The notes beneath the pieces were generated by a model. That model was not told the origin of the DNA, did not search any database, and worked only from the letters and a program-made list of their open reading frames with translations. From contig JBLWXT010000006.1 in the NCBI GenBank assembly GCA_048267305.1, forward strand, positions 1 to 64,000: a DNA stretch of 64,000 bases, given 5' to 3'. Made by a program: the position numbers and the translations under genes. This document shows positions 17,495-26,671 of this stretch, piece after piece (the first letter of the stretch is position 1; the number at the start of each line of letters is the position of its first letter). The stretch comes from Owenweeksia sp048267305. Lineage in GTDB: Bacteria > Bacteroidota > Bacteroidia > Flavobacteriales > Schleiferiaceae.

Positions 17495-18262
17495 TTACTG
17501 TTGTTGATCCCTCAAAAATACATAATTAGTGTCAGTGGACTCCTTAGCGTCAAAATAGTAACCTGCGGTGTTAAAAGCCTTAAGGTCATTTACCTCAGTC
17601 AATTCATTTTGTACTATGTAGTTAGCCATCATTCCTCTGGCCTTCTTCGCAAAGAAGCTTATCACCTTAAAGTCTCCTTTAGAGAAGTCTTTAAAGTCCA
17701 CCGAAAGTACCGGATTTTTGATTCCGGCCTTCTCCACTGCCTTAAAGTATTCAACACTGGCAAGGTTAATAATTGTTTCGGCAGGATCAATATTCTCTTT
17801 AAAGTAGGTTTTTATTTTATCGCCCCAAAAGTGATACAAGTCTTTGCGCCTGCCTACGGCTAACGAAGTGCCCATTTCAAGCCGATAAGGCTGAATCACG
17901 TCAGATGGCCTTAGCACTCCATAAAGTCCGGATAGTATTCTTAAATGATCTTTGGCAAACTCCATATTGGCCTCACTCCACTTTTCAGCTTCCAAACCAA
18001 TATACACATCACCTTTAAAAGCCATTATAGCTTGTTTTACATTTTCCTTGTGCTCTACATCCCACTCCTGATTGCGGGCGTAATTAAGCGAAGCCAACTG
18101 CGTACTTATGGATTGCAGCTCAGCCAGTTTCTTACGAGAAACCTTGCGCAGCTTGTTATTTACTTTTTCGGCTTCCGCCAGAAAGTATGGGCGAGTGCTT
18201 TTACCGATGGAAATATCAGTCTCAAAATCAAGGGTTTTGGCAGGAGATATAAATGCAATCAT
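17495..18262 (-). CDS. yaaA: Peroxide stress protein YaaA (DUF328)
   Basis: A 255-residue YaaA-family protein; in E. coli YaaA lowers intracellular iron during peroxide stress and binds DNA. Family signatures: ISPAKTLDF at residues 5-13, YIGLEAEKW, LRILSGLYGVLRPSD and VISFFAKKARGMMANYI. I start at ATG 18262 (MIAFISPAKT), the universal beginning; the longer open frame upstream adds a residue stretch with no family counterpart and runs over a terminator-like hairpin. The 222-residue barrel gene follows directly. Confidence 0.95.
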   Translation of the reverse strand: MIAFISPAKTLDFETDISIGKSTRPYFLAEAEKVNNKLRKVSRKKLAELQSISTQLASLNYARNQEWDVEHKENVKQAIMAFKGDVYIGLEAEKWSEANMEFAKDHLRILSGLYGVLRPSDVIQPYRLEMGTSLAVGRRKDLYHFWGDKIKTYFKENIDPAETIINLASVEYFKAVEKAGIKNPVLSVDFKDFSKGDFKVISFFAKKARGMMANYIVQNELTEVNDLKAFNTAGYYFDAKESTDTNYVFLRDQQQ

Positions 18263-18270
18263 GAAAAAGT

Positions 18271-18304
18271 TTAAAATGAAAAAGGTGCCCAAATCAGCAC
18301 CTTT
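18271..18304 (-). terminator. Rho-independent terminator upstream of yaaA
   Basis: On the minus strand AAAGGTGC (18304-18297) and GCACCTTT (18288-18281) form a perfect 8-base stem with an 8-base loop, followed by TTCATTTT. It probably ends the transcript of the flavin-binding gene or of the gene whose fossil lies at 18327-18386. Confidence 0.75.
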
Positions 18305-18326
18305 CAAAATTAAATCAATAATCAGT

Positions 18327-18386
18327 TTAATTGTTCGCAATAGCATTTTTGTCTTCAATTTTCCAACGGCTGTCGCATTCCAGCAT
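18327..18386 (-). pseudogene. 3' fragment of a YwqK-like gene
   Basis: A 19-codon frame starting at ATG 18386 ends SRWKIEDKNAIANN. The intact YwqK-like gene at 26079-26450 ends SRWKIEDKDAIANN. The DNA match runs over about 47 bases with only a few differences and includes the stop codon, then is lost upstream. It is a gene remnant left by a duplication followed by deletion, not a likely functional gene. Confidence 0.75.
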
Positions 18387-18408
18387 TTTTCATTGATATC
18401 TTCAACCG

Positions 18409-18834
18409 CTATTCGGGTTTTTCAAATCGCCCGGTTTGTTCCGTAATTTTTATTCGGAACGGCTTGGGGTAATCCTCTAAAATTCGAGGAACAACCGTTT
18501 CCCCAGTAGCTATTGGCTCAATACGATCCATCAATATTTTTTTGGCGTGGGCCTGCTCCTCTTCACTGCTTAGTTCCTCATACTTACCCCAAAGGATTAC
18601 AGAACGCCAGCTGCGCATAGTATCAATTTCATCAACTTCAAAGCAAACTGCCGGGTTCTTCTTCATTAGCTGAACCTTCATCCCGTCCTTGGACTGACAA
18701 TAGATATAACCATCTTTATAGGCATAGGTAATCGGAACCAAATACAATTTTTTATCTGCATAACATGCCAGGTGACCGATCACCTGACTTTGCAGCACAT
18801 TAACAATTTGATTGTCATTCATATCTCCGATCAT
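18409..18834 (-). CDS. Pyridoxamine 5'-phosphate oxidase family (flavin-binding) protein
   Basis: A 141-residue split-barrel FMN-binding protein of the PNPOx-like superfamily. Typical pattern: GHLACYADKKLYLVPITYAYKDGYIYCQS, which is cited here as GHLACYADKKLYLVPI at residues 19-34, and MKKNPAVCFEVDEI. Members bind FMN, F420 or heme and act as small reductases; the specific substrate is unknown. A spaced inverted repeat GTAGGT (18885-18890) / ACCTAC (18903-18908) lies about 50 bases upstream and could be an operator. Confidence 0.82.
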   Translation of the reverse strand: MIGDMNDNQIVNVLQSQVIGHLACYADKKLYLVPITYAYKDGYIYCQSKDGMKVQLMKKNPAVCFEVDEIDTMRSWRSVILWGKYEELSSEEEQAHAKKILMDRIEPIATGETVVPRILEDYPKPFRIKITEQTGRFEKPE

Positions 18835-18945
18835 GGTAGGTAAAATTTAATTGATACAATAGGTTGTTATTACAATGTTGAAAGGTAGGTGCCTGTTTAA
18901 ATACCTACTGTGACATTAATCATTTTTACACGAATATTTTAGCCC

Positions 18946-18987
18946 CAAAAGAAAAGCCCTTGAAGGATTTTAAAACCTTCAAGAGCT
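18946..18987 (-). terminator. Rho-independent terminator of the T9SS cargo array
   Basis: On the minus strand AGCTCTTGAAGG (18987-18976) pairs with CCTTCAAGGGCT (18966-18955) with one mismatch, followed by TTTTCTTTT. It lies about 50 bases after the last cargo gene. Confidence 0.85.
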
Positions 18988-18996
18988 TTGCGCTAC

Positions 18997-19029
18997 AACT
19001 TTTCCAAAGTTTGAAACTTTGGAAAAGTT
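18997..19029. repeat. Perfect 16-base inverted repeat with 1-base spacer
   Basis: AACTTTTCCAAAGTTT (18997-19012), a single G, then its exact reverse complement AAACTTTGGAAAAGTT (19014-19029). It begins 4 bases past the stop of the last cargo gene and just before the terminator. With so short a spacer, it would work as a cruciform or hairpin mRNA end rather than a normal terminator. Confidence 0.85.
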
Positions 19030-19033
19030 TAAA

Positions 19034-20480
19034 TCATTCATCCTCCAAAAGTACCTTTTCGGTAAACACTTGCCCTGCACTTTCTACCACCACTAAATAC
19101 AAACCACTTATGCCTTTGGGCAGTTTTAATTGGTTTTGGGTTTTGGTAAGCTGCTGGGTAAACACCAATTGACCGCTTAGGCTATAAAGGCTCAGTTTGG
19201 CGTTGGTTGTTTCCTTTGGGAGAGAGATATTGAGAAGGCCGTTACTTGGGTTGGGATAAATGGAAAAGCTCTGTTCCTCTACTTGGTTTTCTTCCTCACC
19301 GAGGCCAAGGGTTGAACAAATGGAACCTGGGCCATGGAGGTAATCGCCATCATAATAAAACATAAAGCGTTTTGGACTACCATCCAGAGAGGTAGGAATA
19401 GAAAATGCCACATACAGGGTATCATTAATAAAACCGAAAGACTGGGGGCTAATGCTAGTAGGAAAAGTAGTGGGCGTACCGCACCATTGACGGCCATCCC
19501 ATCCAGCCAGGTGAGGAATGGTGACATCGCCAAACCTATTTCCCGATACATGGCAGTACAGAACACCCTTATACTCAAATAGAGACCATGGCGGGGAATT
19601 AAGGCCACCACCCACTTCCTCCCAGTTTGTACCATTCCACTTAGCAATGTTCTGGCCTGGGTTTCGCGGGTCTTCACTTTTGGTAAAGCTGCCGCCCATA
19701 TACAGCTCATTGTTGTGAAACTCATAGTCATAGGCCTTAGCATTGGTTCCATATATGCCATTGCCATAGCCAAACCACTGCTGCCCATCCCAGCGCACCA
19801 CACCGTTAAAGGTTCCCGTGCTGCCATCATTCAACGTGTAAATATTTTGATCACGGATTTCGATGTGGGTCCACCGTCCCCCAATTGCCCCATGGTTCTG
19901 TGTTGGATGAACAATGCTATACGGATACTGAAACGTGGTGCCCCCATCGGTAACAAGAATTTGCGGCCCAATGAGCTGATTGTTGGGCCCGGTATATACA
20001 CTAGCAGCAATCAATAGGGAGTCTCCGCTTGATGCAAAATCCGTCAAGAAACCTATCCTTACAGGAGATGACCAAATGCTGTCCTTATAGAATTTCAAAA
20101 TCGGGGTGGTAGGCAATACGGAGGAATCCTTGTCAAGCACAATGCCATCAAAGTTACCGCCCATGTATAAAGTGTCACCATATAGAACAATATCGCTGGC
20201 ATAGCTGCTGAGGTTACAAGAAAAAGGCAATGGAACCCAGCGTCCGCCATAGCGGTAGCCCACACACCGCACCAATGAATCGCTGTCCAGCCAATGGCCA
20301 TAAATCCAATTCTTTTGCATAGGGCCGTCTGGTTTAAATTTAATATTGAAACCATAAGGTACCCCTATCAAAATTTGATAACTATCCAAAACCCCATCCA
20401 TAGCGGGTGACCAGGATTGGGCGCTGGCTGAAGCATAGAAAAGTGAAAAACAGTAAACTATAACTTAATAACCTTAGCAT
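19034..20480 (-). CDS. T9SS sorting-domain surface protein C, frameshifted in the signal peptide
   Basis: Last of three tandem cargo genes. The body (about 360 residues) is a close paralogue of gene B: both share IYGHWLDSDSLVRCVGYR near the start, then repeated blade-like segments (GDTLYMGGNFDG, AKWNGTNWEEVGGG). A T9SS type A domain follows (SIYPNPSNGLLNISLP ... EKVLLEDE). The main frame has no start before ATG 20401, which would lack a signal peptide. ATG 20480, at the position matching gene B's start, gives MLRLLSYSLL. Removing one base from the T5 run (A5 at 20446-20450 on the plus strand) joins it to FYASASAQSW and makes a complete signal peptide. As assembled it may be unexported or a pseudogene. 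Confidence 0.72.
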
Positions 20481-21921
20481 TATATGTTTCATTTAATGTA
20501 ATAGTATAAATGCCTTTGGCCAAAGTGTTCAGGTGAACCTGAACCTTTCCATCAACAACCAAATCAGGTTTTAGCTGTTGATTTATGACACATCTGCCTG
20601 TGCAGTCATATACTTTCACATTTTCCACCTTGTGCGTAGGGTCAAGCAACTCTATTTGAATAGTAGAAGTGGTGGGGTTGGGGTAAATGGAAATACCTGT
20701 TTTTTCAATAGAGTGTTCATCTTCACCAATACCTAAGGTGCTGCAGACAGTATTTGTATTGTTCGTATAATCTCCATCAAAATAGTTTATATAACCAATT
20801 GGGTCGCCATTTGAGGAACTATCTGGAGGATACGTATAAACAGAAAACAATGTATCATTACAAAACCCAAAATTTAACGGAGGATCACCTCCGCTAAATT
20901 CAATTGGCGTACCGCACCATTCATAACCATTCCAGCCAGCAAAATATGGAATCTTTGCATCCCCAAACTGATCACCCCCTATGTGACAATATAATACATT
21001 ATTATATTCAAACATCGACAAACCAGGTGAGGGCGATCCTCCACCTACAGTTTCCCAGGAGCTACCATTCCATTTTGCAATATGCTCACCAGGATTTCTT
21101 GAATCCTCAGACTTTGTAAAGCTGCCAGTTATATAGATTTCACCATCATAAAACTGATAGTCATAAACTTGAGAAACAGTGCCAAAGATTCCTGGGCCAA
21201 AGGTATGCCACTGCTGGCCGTCCCATTTCACTAAACCATCATACTCGCTCTCAGCAAAATTTATTGCATAAATATCTCCATTTCTGACTTCAATGTTGTC
21301 CCAAACACCCCCAATACCAAACACATTACCTGGGTGAGGAACCGAATATGGATATTGCCATGAACCTGCCCCAGCAACATTCATAATGTGAGGACCAAGT
21401 AGATAGGTATGGGTCGAACTGTATAGGTCACCAAGAACCAAAAGAGTGTCGCCATTAACTTCCATATCCCTTAAGTGCCCGATAATTGAGTTTGATCTCC
21501 AAATACTATCGTTATGAAATTTTAACAATGTCGAAAAAGGTAGACTACTTGAATCTTTTTCGAGAATAACACCATCAAAATAGCCACCAATATACATTGT
21601 GTCTCCATACTGTACGATGTCCCCGGCCCAGCTATTACTGTTAGCGTAAAATGGAAGAGAAATCCATTTTCCACCTTTCCTATATCCTACACAGCGCACA
21701 AGAGAATCAGAGTCCAACCAATGCCCATATATCCAATCTTGGTTCAAAGGTCCATTTGGTTTGAATTTGATATCAAATCCACTTGGTCTGCCGGATCCAG
21801 CCCATTGATAGCTTTTTAAAATTCCCTCTGTTGCAGGCTTCCAGCTTTGTCCGAATATAGAACTCGTTAAACAAAAAATGAGGAGGATAAGAAAAAGACT
21901 AATTTTTGACAATCTTGGCAT
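20458..21921 (-). CDS. T9SS sorting-domain surface protein B
   Basis: A 487-residue secreted protein with intact signal peptide (MPRLSKISLFLILLIFCLTS, then GQ). A body of repeated segments follows (GDTMYIGGYFDG, VKWDGQQWHTFG, AKWNGSSWETVGGG), suggesting a beta-propeller-like fold. Last comes a T9SS type A sorting domain (ISIYPNPTTSTIQIELL ... YNAKVIKL). The T9SS would move it to the cell surface. Its start overlaps gene A by 23 bases and its end overlaps gene C's inferred start by 23 bases. Function unknown. Its DNA is visibly richer in A+T than the paralogous gene C. Confidence 0.85.
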   Translation of the reverse strand: MPRLSKISLFLILLIFCLTSSIFGQSWKPATEGILKSYQWAGSGRPSGFDIKFKPNGPLNQDWIYGHWLDSDSLVRCVGYRKGGKWISLPFYANSNSWAGDIVQYGDTMYIGGYFDGVILEKDSSSLPFSTLLKFHNDSIWRSNSIIGHLRDMEVNGDTLLVLGDLYSSTHTYLLGPHIMNVAGAGSWQYPYSVPHPGNVFGIGGVWDNIEVRNGDIYAINFAESEYDGLVKWDGQQWHTFGPGIFGTVSQVYDYQFYDGEIYITGSFTKSEDSRNPGEHIAKWNGSSWETVGGGSPSPGLSMFEYNNVLYCHIGGDQFGDAKIPYFAGWNGYEWCGTPIEFSGGDPPLNFGFCNDTLFSVYTYPPDSSSNGDPIGYINYFDGDYTNNTNTVCSTLGIGEDEHSIEKTGISIYPNPTTSTIQIELLDPTHKVENVKVYDCTGRCVINQQLKPDLVVDGKVQVHLNTLAKGIYTITLNETYNAKVIKL

Positions 21922-24900
21922 GGTATAGATTATTTACATTCACTATGTACACTCCTTGCTTGAGGTTTTCAATATTCACAACCAAATGATTGGACTTATC
22001 ATGAGAAGAAGATATGACATGATTAAAAACACATTTACCAGAGGCGTCATGAATCATAACACTACTGATATCATCTCGCTGAAGAAGATTAATATTTATT
22101 AACTGATTCGTTGGATTCGGAAAAATTCTTAAAAAACTATCAAGGTTAACATTATTTTCTTTTGTAGAAATGGTCTGGACGTTAGAAATATCAAACATTG
22201 TGATTACTGCGTCAGAAAAACCTGCACTTAGAGCAGTAGTGTTATTTTGTCTGTAATGTGAGACCCCTCCAGGATTAACAACCGGATAATCATCATCATT
22301 TGATGTGGTTGAACCTACTTCAGAAAATGAAACTCCAGTGGTAATGAGGTACTGAGTGCCATTATTATCGTAGCTAACGATGTCCGTAACAAATTCTCTT
22401 TCAGCTCCTCCAAAAATGGTTCCCCAAGTAAAAACATTAGCTCCCAAGATATTATCAGTGAAAGCTGCTAAATATCCATCTGCGAATGTACTGGAGCTCG
22501 AAGAAATGACAGATTCTGTGAAAAAACCTGTTTTTGGTTGCGTTTGAACTGGACTGGAAGATGCCGAGCCTACCGCAAAAAACGTTGATGTTGAAGGATT
22601 GAAGGCAAGCCTTCCAAAAGCATCCTTAATAAGCGGTTCCGATGAACTCCATGAATTTGCTTGGTCGGCAGATTGACCGAAATAGGTATCCCATACAGGA
22701 GTTGAACTTGTATTATTAAGTCTCATTAAATATCCTTCGCCTGTACTGGTTTGGTATTGAAAAGAAGGAAGGGTACCAGACTGAAGACTATGAGGCTTAG
22801 TTTCATTAATGCCAAAGAATATAAGATCATCACTTCCTCGATTTATAACTGAACTAAAAAAATCAAGGTTTGAAAAGTTATGTGTTGAAGAAGAAGTAGG
22901 AAGTATGGTGCTTGCTGGTTGCCAACGACCTATTCTCGCGTCCGAGGAACCCTTGCCACAAAATGCAGTATACCCCCCGTCAAGGGATATGTCGTAAACA
23001 ACTTCAAAGTCGGGAAGAAGTGTCGAATAGTCTAATGTGTAATTTTTCAAGTTAAAAACTACGGCAAAACCTCTAGTGACTCCAACTGCAGAACCACCTA
23101 AATTATGATATGATCCATCACTAGGTGTTGGTTTATATACTGGAAAATATTCATTATAGGCTAATTGAACGGTACCCGGTGCCCTTTGGCTCATTGCAGC
23201 AAGTATACTACCATGATCAGTGCTCCCCACAAAATACATAACAGGTTCATTATTGGAATTTGTGGTGATATCCATTCCGTGAACAAATTCTGTTCCGTAC
23301 CCACCAAAAGCGGTCACGTAATCCAAGGTTCCTATGCTGTTGTCCATAGTTCCGATTATCAAATCCCTTTCTCGATTGACATCCGTAGAGTCAGCATAAT
23401 CGAAACTATGTAAAAATGGATTTGTGATTCCTTTTAAGCCGAGATTATTGAAGACTGTAAACTCGTCTGTCGCTTCTCCAACAAAGTGCAACTCTTCGGG
23501 GGCAAAGTTTGGATTTGCGGGCCATACATCAAATAGTTTTATGTTTTTAATTATAGATTCTTCAGCGAGAAAACTAACCCAGGCAATTTTTAAGTTGTTT
23601 CCCAGGAATTTAGCAACCATTCCTTGCTCAGCATTGGCACTGGTTAGACCCCTGACTGAAATTCCCGAATTTATGTTTAGTTGAGTTGAAGATGAATACC
23701 CTCCAACAAAAATATTTTGGTCAGAATCAACATCGACTGAGTAAGCTCCATCATCAGAATTACCTCCAAAAAATGTGCTCCAATCCATATTTTCTATAGA
23801 CGCAGCACTGTAAACACTTCCAACTCCAACTTTTACAACTATTACATAGGGGTATGCCAAATCGCCCTGACAGGTGTAAGAAAATTTTAAATTTCCATTA
23901 CTGATAACATACTCTATACAGTCATCATCTACTATTTCGGGTGACTCTTGCTCGTAACTGAAGGGTTCCAAATAAACAATATTCTCAGTTTCAGTTTGGA
24001 TAACAACCTGGCCTCCACTAATACTAAACCCTCCTGAACCATCAATGTCCAATTCAATATCGTCAAGTGTTGAACCATCTTCCAATACGAAAGTGAGCTT
24101 AAACCCCTCTGAATTGGTCGAGGCAAAAGCATCAATACCTACATAAATATCTGGCCAGGCCAAAACATCATAGCTGCCTTGCTGCTCATATTTAAGACCA
24201 TGGGCTTTATAATAATTAAAATGTGTTTCCTTATCGTATTCCTCCACAAAGCCCACATGCGTAGAAAGGCTATTTACCAAACTGAAGTCAATTCGCTGAA
24301 ATTCATCATCATCAGGATCAAGAACCTGCACACTGTAGGCATCATCAGAAAAATACATTTCAGGATTTAAACCAAAACTATAATACCTTATATCCATTGC
24401 AGACTGCCCATTAATATCTTTAAGCTGACCTGAATTTGCAATGTAAAAGTTGCTCTTTGAAAAAGGCTCCCCATCCACCGGAAAATCAATCTCACTATAA
24501 CTATAAGCCTCCGTTACCGAAAGGTTGTTAACCTCATAGGTTACATAAACTTCGCCTCCGAAGGCGGCTTCTAAAGAGATTCCTGTTTCGTCCAGCCCGG
24601 CATCATCACTTACGCGCTCGCTCCATTCCAGGCCTCCGCTGCTGCCATCCAGGTAATAGATATACACATCTTTTTGACCTCCATCGGTAACATCGGCCAG
24701 CAGAAGGTAATTTCCGTCACCATCTTCAATAATATCCACCCCACGATCGTTGCCACCAGCTTTATCAAACTCCTGGCTCCACAGCAGGGTACCGCTAAGG
24801 CTGTATTTGCGCACCAAAATATTTTCGTTGCCCGTGGCATGGGTAACATAACCCACAGCCACAAAGGAATTGGCGGAAGACACCAGAGCGGTGCCTGAGG

Positions 24901-25889
24901 CAGGCAAGCTATTTTTACTGTACGTATTTTGCCATAGATAGTTGGTGTTGGCATCAAGGCATACCACCTTAAACTCCTGCAGACTGCTATTAATGGCAGA
25001 GCCTGTAATATTGATATGACCATTGGCCACCGCAGCATCTTCCAACTGGTGTGAGGCTGCTGTAAGCCCGGTATTCCTGGAGTGGCTTACAAAGTTGCCC
25101 CCATCATCGTAAACCCAACTGGCTATGTCCCACTGAACATTGTTTTGCTGGCTGCTGCCATTAACTATAAAGTTGCCGCCATCTTCCATTACTACAGCCC
25201 CAAGGTCGGCATTGCCGTTGTAGTCCTTCGCTACCAGCCATTGCTCTACCCCACTCTGATTATAGGCAGCCAATAGCATATCATAATCACCATTTCTTTC
25301 TGTTGTTCCAGTTACATAAATGCTACTTGTGTTGCCATCGTATATAATGTCAGAAGTAACATCATTCCCGCTGGTCACATCTAGTGTAAACCATTGTACT
25401 GCACCACTAGAGTTTACCTGTGAAACAAAAAAGTCCGTTTCTCCAGAGGATAGATAAGTTACAATCCCGGTAATATAAATATTGGTTCCATCGGTAGTGA
25501 TTTTGGTGGGCTCGTAAACATCCACTCCCGTGCCCCCGCCTGAAGCGGCCACAGTGGCCGTCCAAAGCAGTGTCCCTTCTTCATCAATCTTCTGGAGTTT
25601 TACATCCGTACCGCCCTGCAAATGCTTTTCAAAACCGGCACGGTAAAAGTTATCGGAATTATCAACAGTGGTGGGCACATCAAATTTACTGGAATACAAC
25701 CCGTTGCTCTCTTGCCACAATTGGGTAATGGCGTTATTTTGGGCAGAAGCCATAAAAGGCAGGGCCATAAAAAGAAAAAGCGCTAAAGCCCCTTGGGCGA
25801 TGCGCTTACAAACTGTGGTGTGTGTGTGGAAGTGTTGGGCTGCTAAGAACCTTGCTTTCCACCTGCGGAGGGCGTACTGTTTTTTTCAT
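21899..25889 (-). CDS. Large T9SS sorting-domain repeat protein A, frameshifted near the start
   Basis: The uninterrupted frame is 1289 residues from ATG 25768. It has blade-type repeats (SGGTGVDVYEP, TTDGTNIYITG, ENILVRKYS, FAVGSASSSP), i.e. SBBP/propeller-like, and ends in a T9SS type A domain (LRIFPNPTNQLININLL ... YHAKIVKN). Starting at 25768 leaves only MALPFMASAQ as signal sequence. ATG 25889 followed by A7 reads 27 codons to a stop. With one A fewer the frame runs into KRIAQGALALFLFMALPF, a full signal peptide. Hence a one-base frameshift, slippage site or assembly error. Function unknown. Confidence 0.72.
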
Positions 25890-26021
25890 TTGGTTTGATA
25901 TTTAATTGGTTTTAAAGATTCCGAATGTAGAAAACATTGTACAGCATTCCTAACAATTTACCCAATCATTCTGACAGAAACACACCGCTTTACTGAAGTT
26001 TATAGAGTTTAAGTTAGGAAT

Positions 26022-26052
26022 AAAAAAAGCCAGCTCCTTATGGAACCGGCTT
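26022..26052 (-). terminator. Rho-independent terminator of the YwqK-like gene
   Basis: On the minus strand AAGCCGGTTCC (26052-26042), loop ATAA, GGAGCTGGCTT (26037-26027), then a T run. It lies 26 bases after the stop. Confidence 0.88.
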
Positions 26053-26078
26053 CGGTTTATTGAATTTTTTATGGAAGA

Positions 26079-26450
26079 TTAATTGTTCGCTATAGCGTCT
26101 TTGTCTTCAATTTTCCAACGGCTGGCGTTTTTTAGTTTATTGTCTTGATAAACCACCTCATAAAGATATTCGCCATCTGCAGTCCATACAAACCACTTAC
26201 CTTCTTTTTCGCCATTGGCGTAAAGGGCTTCAGTTTTAATAGTACCTTCTTTGGTATATTCTACCCAGCGGCCATCAGGCTTATTGTTTTTGTTAAATGT
26301 ACCTACTTCACGTACACTTCCATCATCGTAATAGCGGGTAACTGTGACTACGTCACCATCCTTTTCATACTTATCTGCAACTTGGGCCTGAGCTGGCAGT
26401 GCCATTATTAGGGTTAAAACTCCAGCTCCTATCATTTTCCAAACTTTCAT
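26079..26450 (-). CDS. Secreted YwqK-like (MORN-type) repeat protein
   Basis: A 123-residue protein with signal peptide (MIGAGVLTLIMALPAQAQ) and three short repeats of the G-x-W-x-x-Y/W type (GTFNKNNKPDGRWVEYT, ALYANGEKEGKWFVWT, GEYLYEVVYQDNKL). This is the pattern annotated as YwqK-family antitoxin or MORN-like protein. With a signal peptide and no toxin partner nearby, an antitoxin role is unlikely; an envelope role is more plausible. It has its own promoter and terminator. A fossil of a second copy lies at 18327-18386. Confidence 0.75.
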   Translation of the reverse strand: MKVWKMIGAGVLTLIMALPAQAQVADKYEKDGDVVTVTRYYDDGSVREVGTFNKNNKPDGRWVEYTKEGTIKTEALYANGEKEGKWFVWTADGEYLYEVVYQDNKLKNASRWKIEDKDAIANN

Positions 26451-26475
26451 GCTCTTGATCTTAAATATTACTTAA

Positions 26476-26483
26476 CAAATATA
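26476..26483 (-). promoter_or_regulatory. Promoter -7 element of the YwqK-like gene
   Basis: TATATTTG on the minus strand fits TAnnTTTG and lies about 26 bases before the ATG. No TTG is seen at the -33 position, so it may need an activator (see the repeated sites just upstream). Confidence 0.5.
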
Positions 26484-26503
26484 CCTAATATTTTAAGTTT
26501 ACG

Positions 26504-26582
26504 AAACATTGGGTTAACATTGCCGTAACATTGAAATGTAAATCACTAACATTCAATAGATAGAAAGCAAAAACTTAACATT
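26504..26582. promoter_or_regulatory. Phased TAACATT repeat array (candidate operator)
   Basis: Heptamers AAACATT (26504), TAACATT (26515), TAACATT (26526), TAACATT (26547) and TAACATT (26576) have start-to-start spacings of 11, 11, 21 and 29. An inverted copy AATGTTA is at 26657. The array begins about 20 bases behind the promoter of the YwqK-like gene. Confidence 0.4.
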
Positions 26583-26590
26583 GACGCAAC

Positions 26591-26625
26591 GCAAAAAGCC
26601 GAATACAGCAATGTATTCGGCCTTT
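26591..26625 (-). terminator. Rho-independent terminator of pruA
   Basis: GCCGAATACA (26598-26607), loop GCAA, TGTATTCGGC (26612-26621); on the minus strand the stem is followed by TTTTTGC. Perfect 10-base stem, about 50 bases after the pruA stop. Confidence 0.9.
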
Positions 26626-26671
26626 TACAATCAATTTCACTGGTTAAAAACCAGCCAATGTTAACTCAGTG

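Noticed and set aside
19279..19830. A 183-codon reverse frame inside T9SS gene C.
   Set aside because: It is in another frame of the same strand as gene C, whose sequence matches a paralogue; composition is unusual.
26079..26450. YwqK-like protein as an antitoxin.
   Set aside because: It has a signal peptide and no adjacent toxin gene; the repeat pattern alone gives that label in databases.
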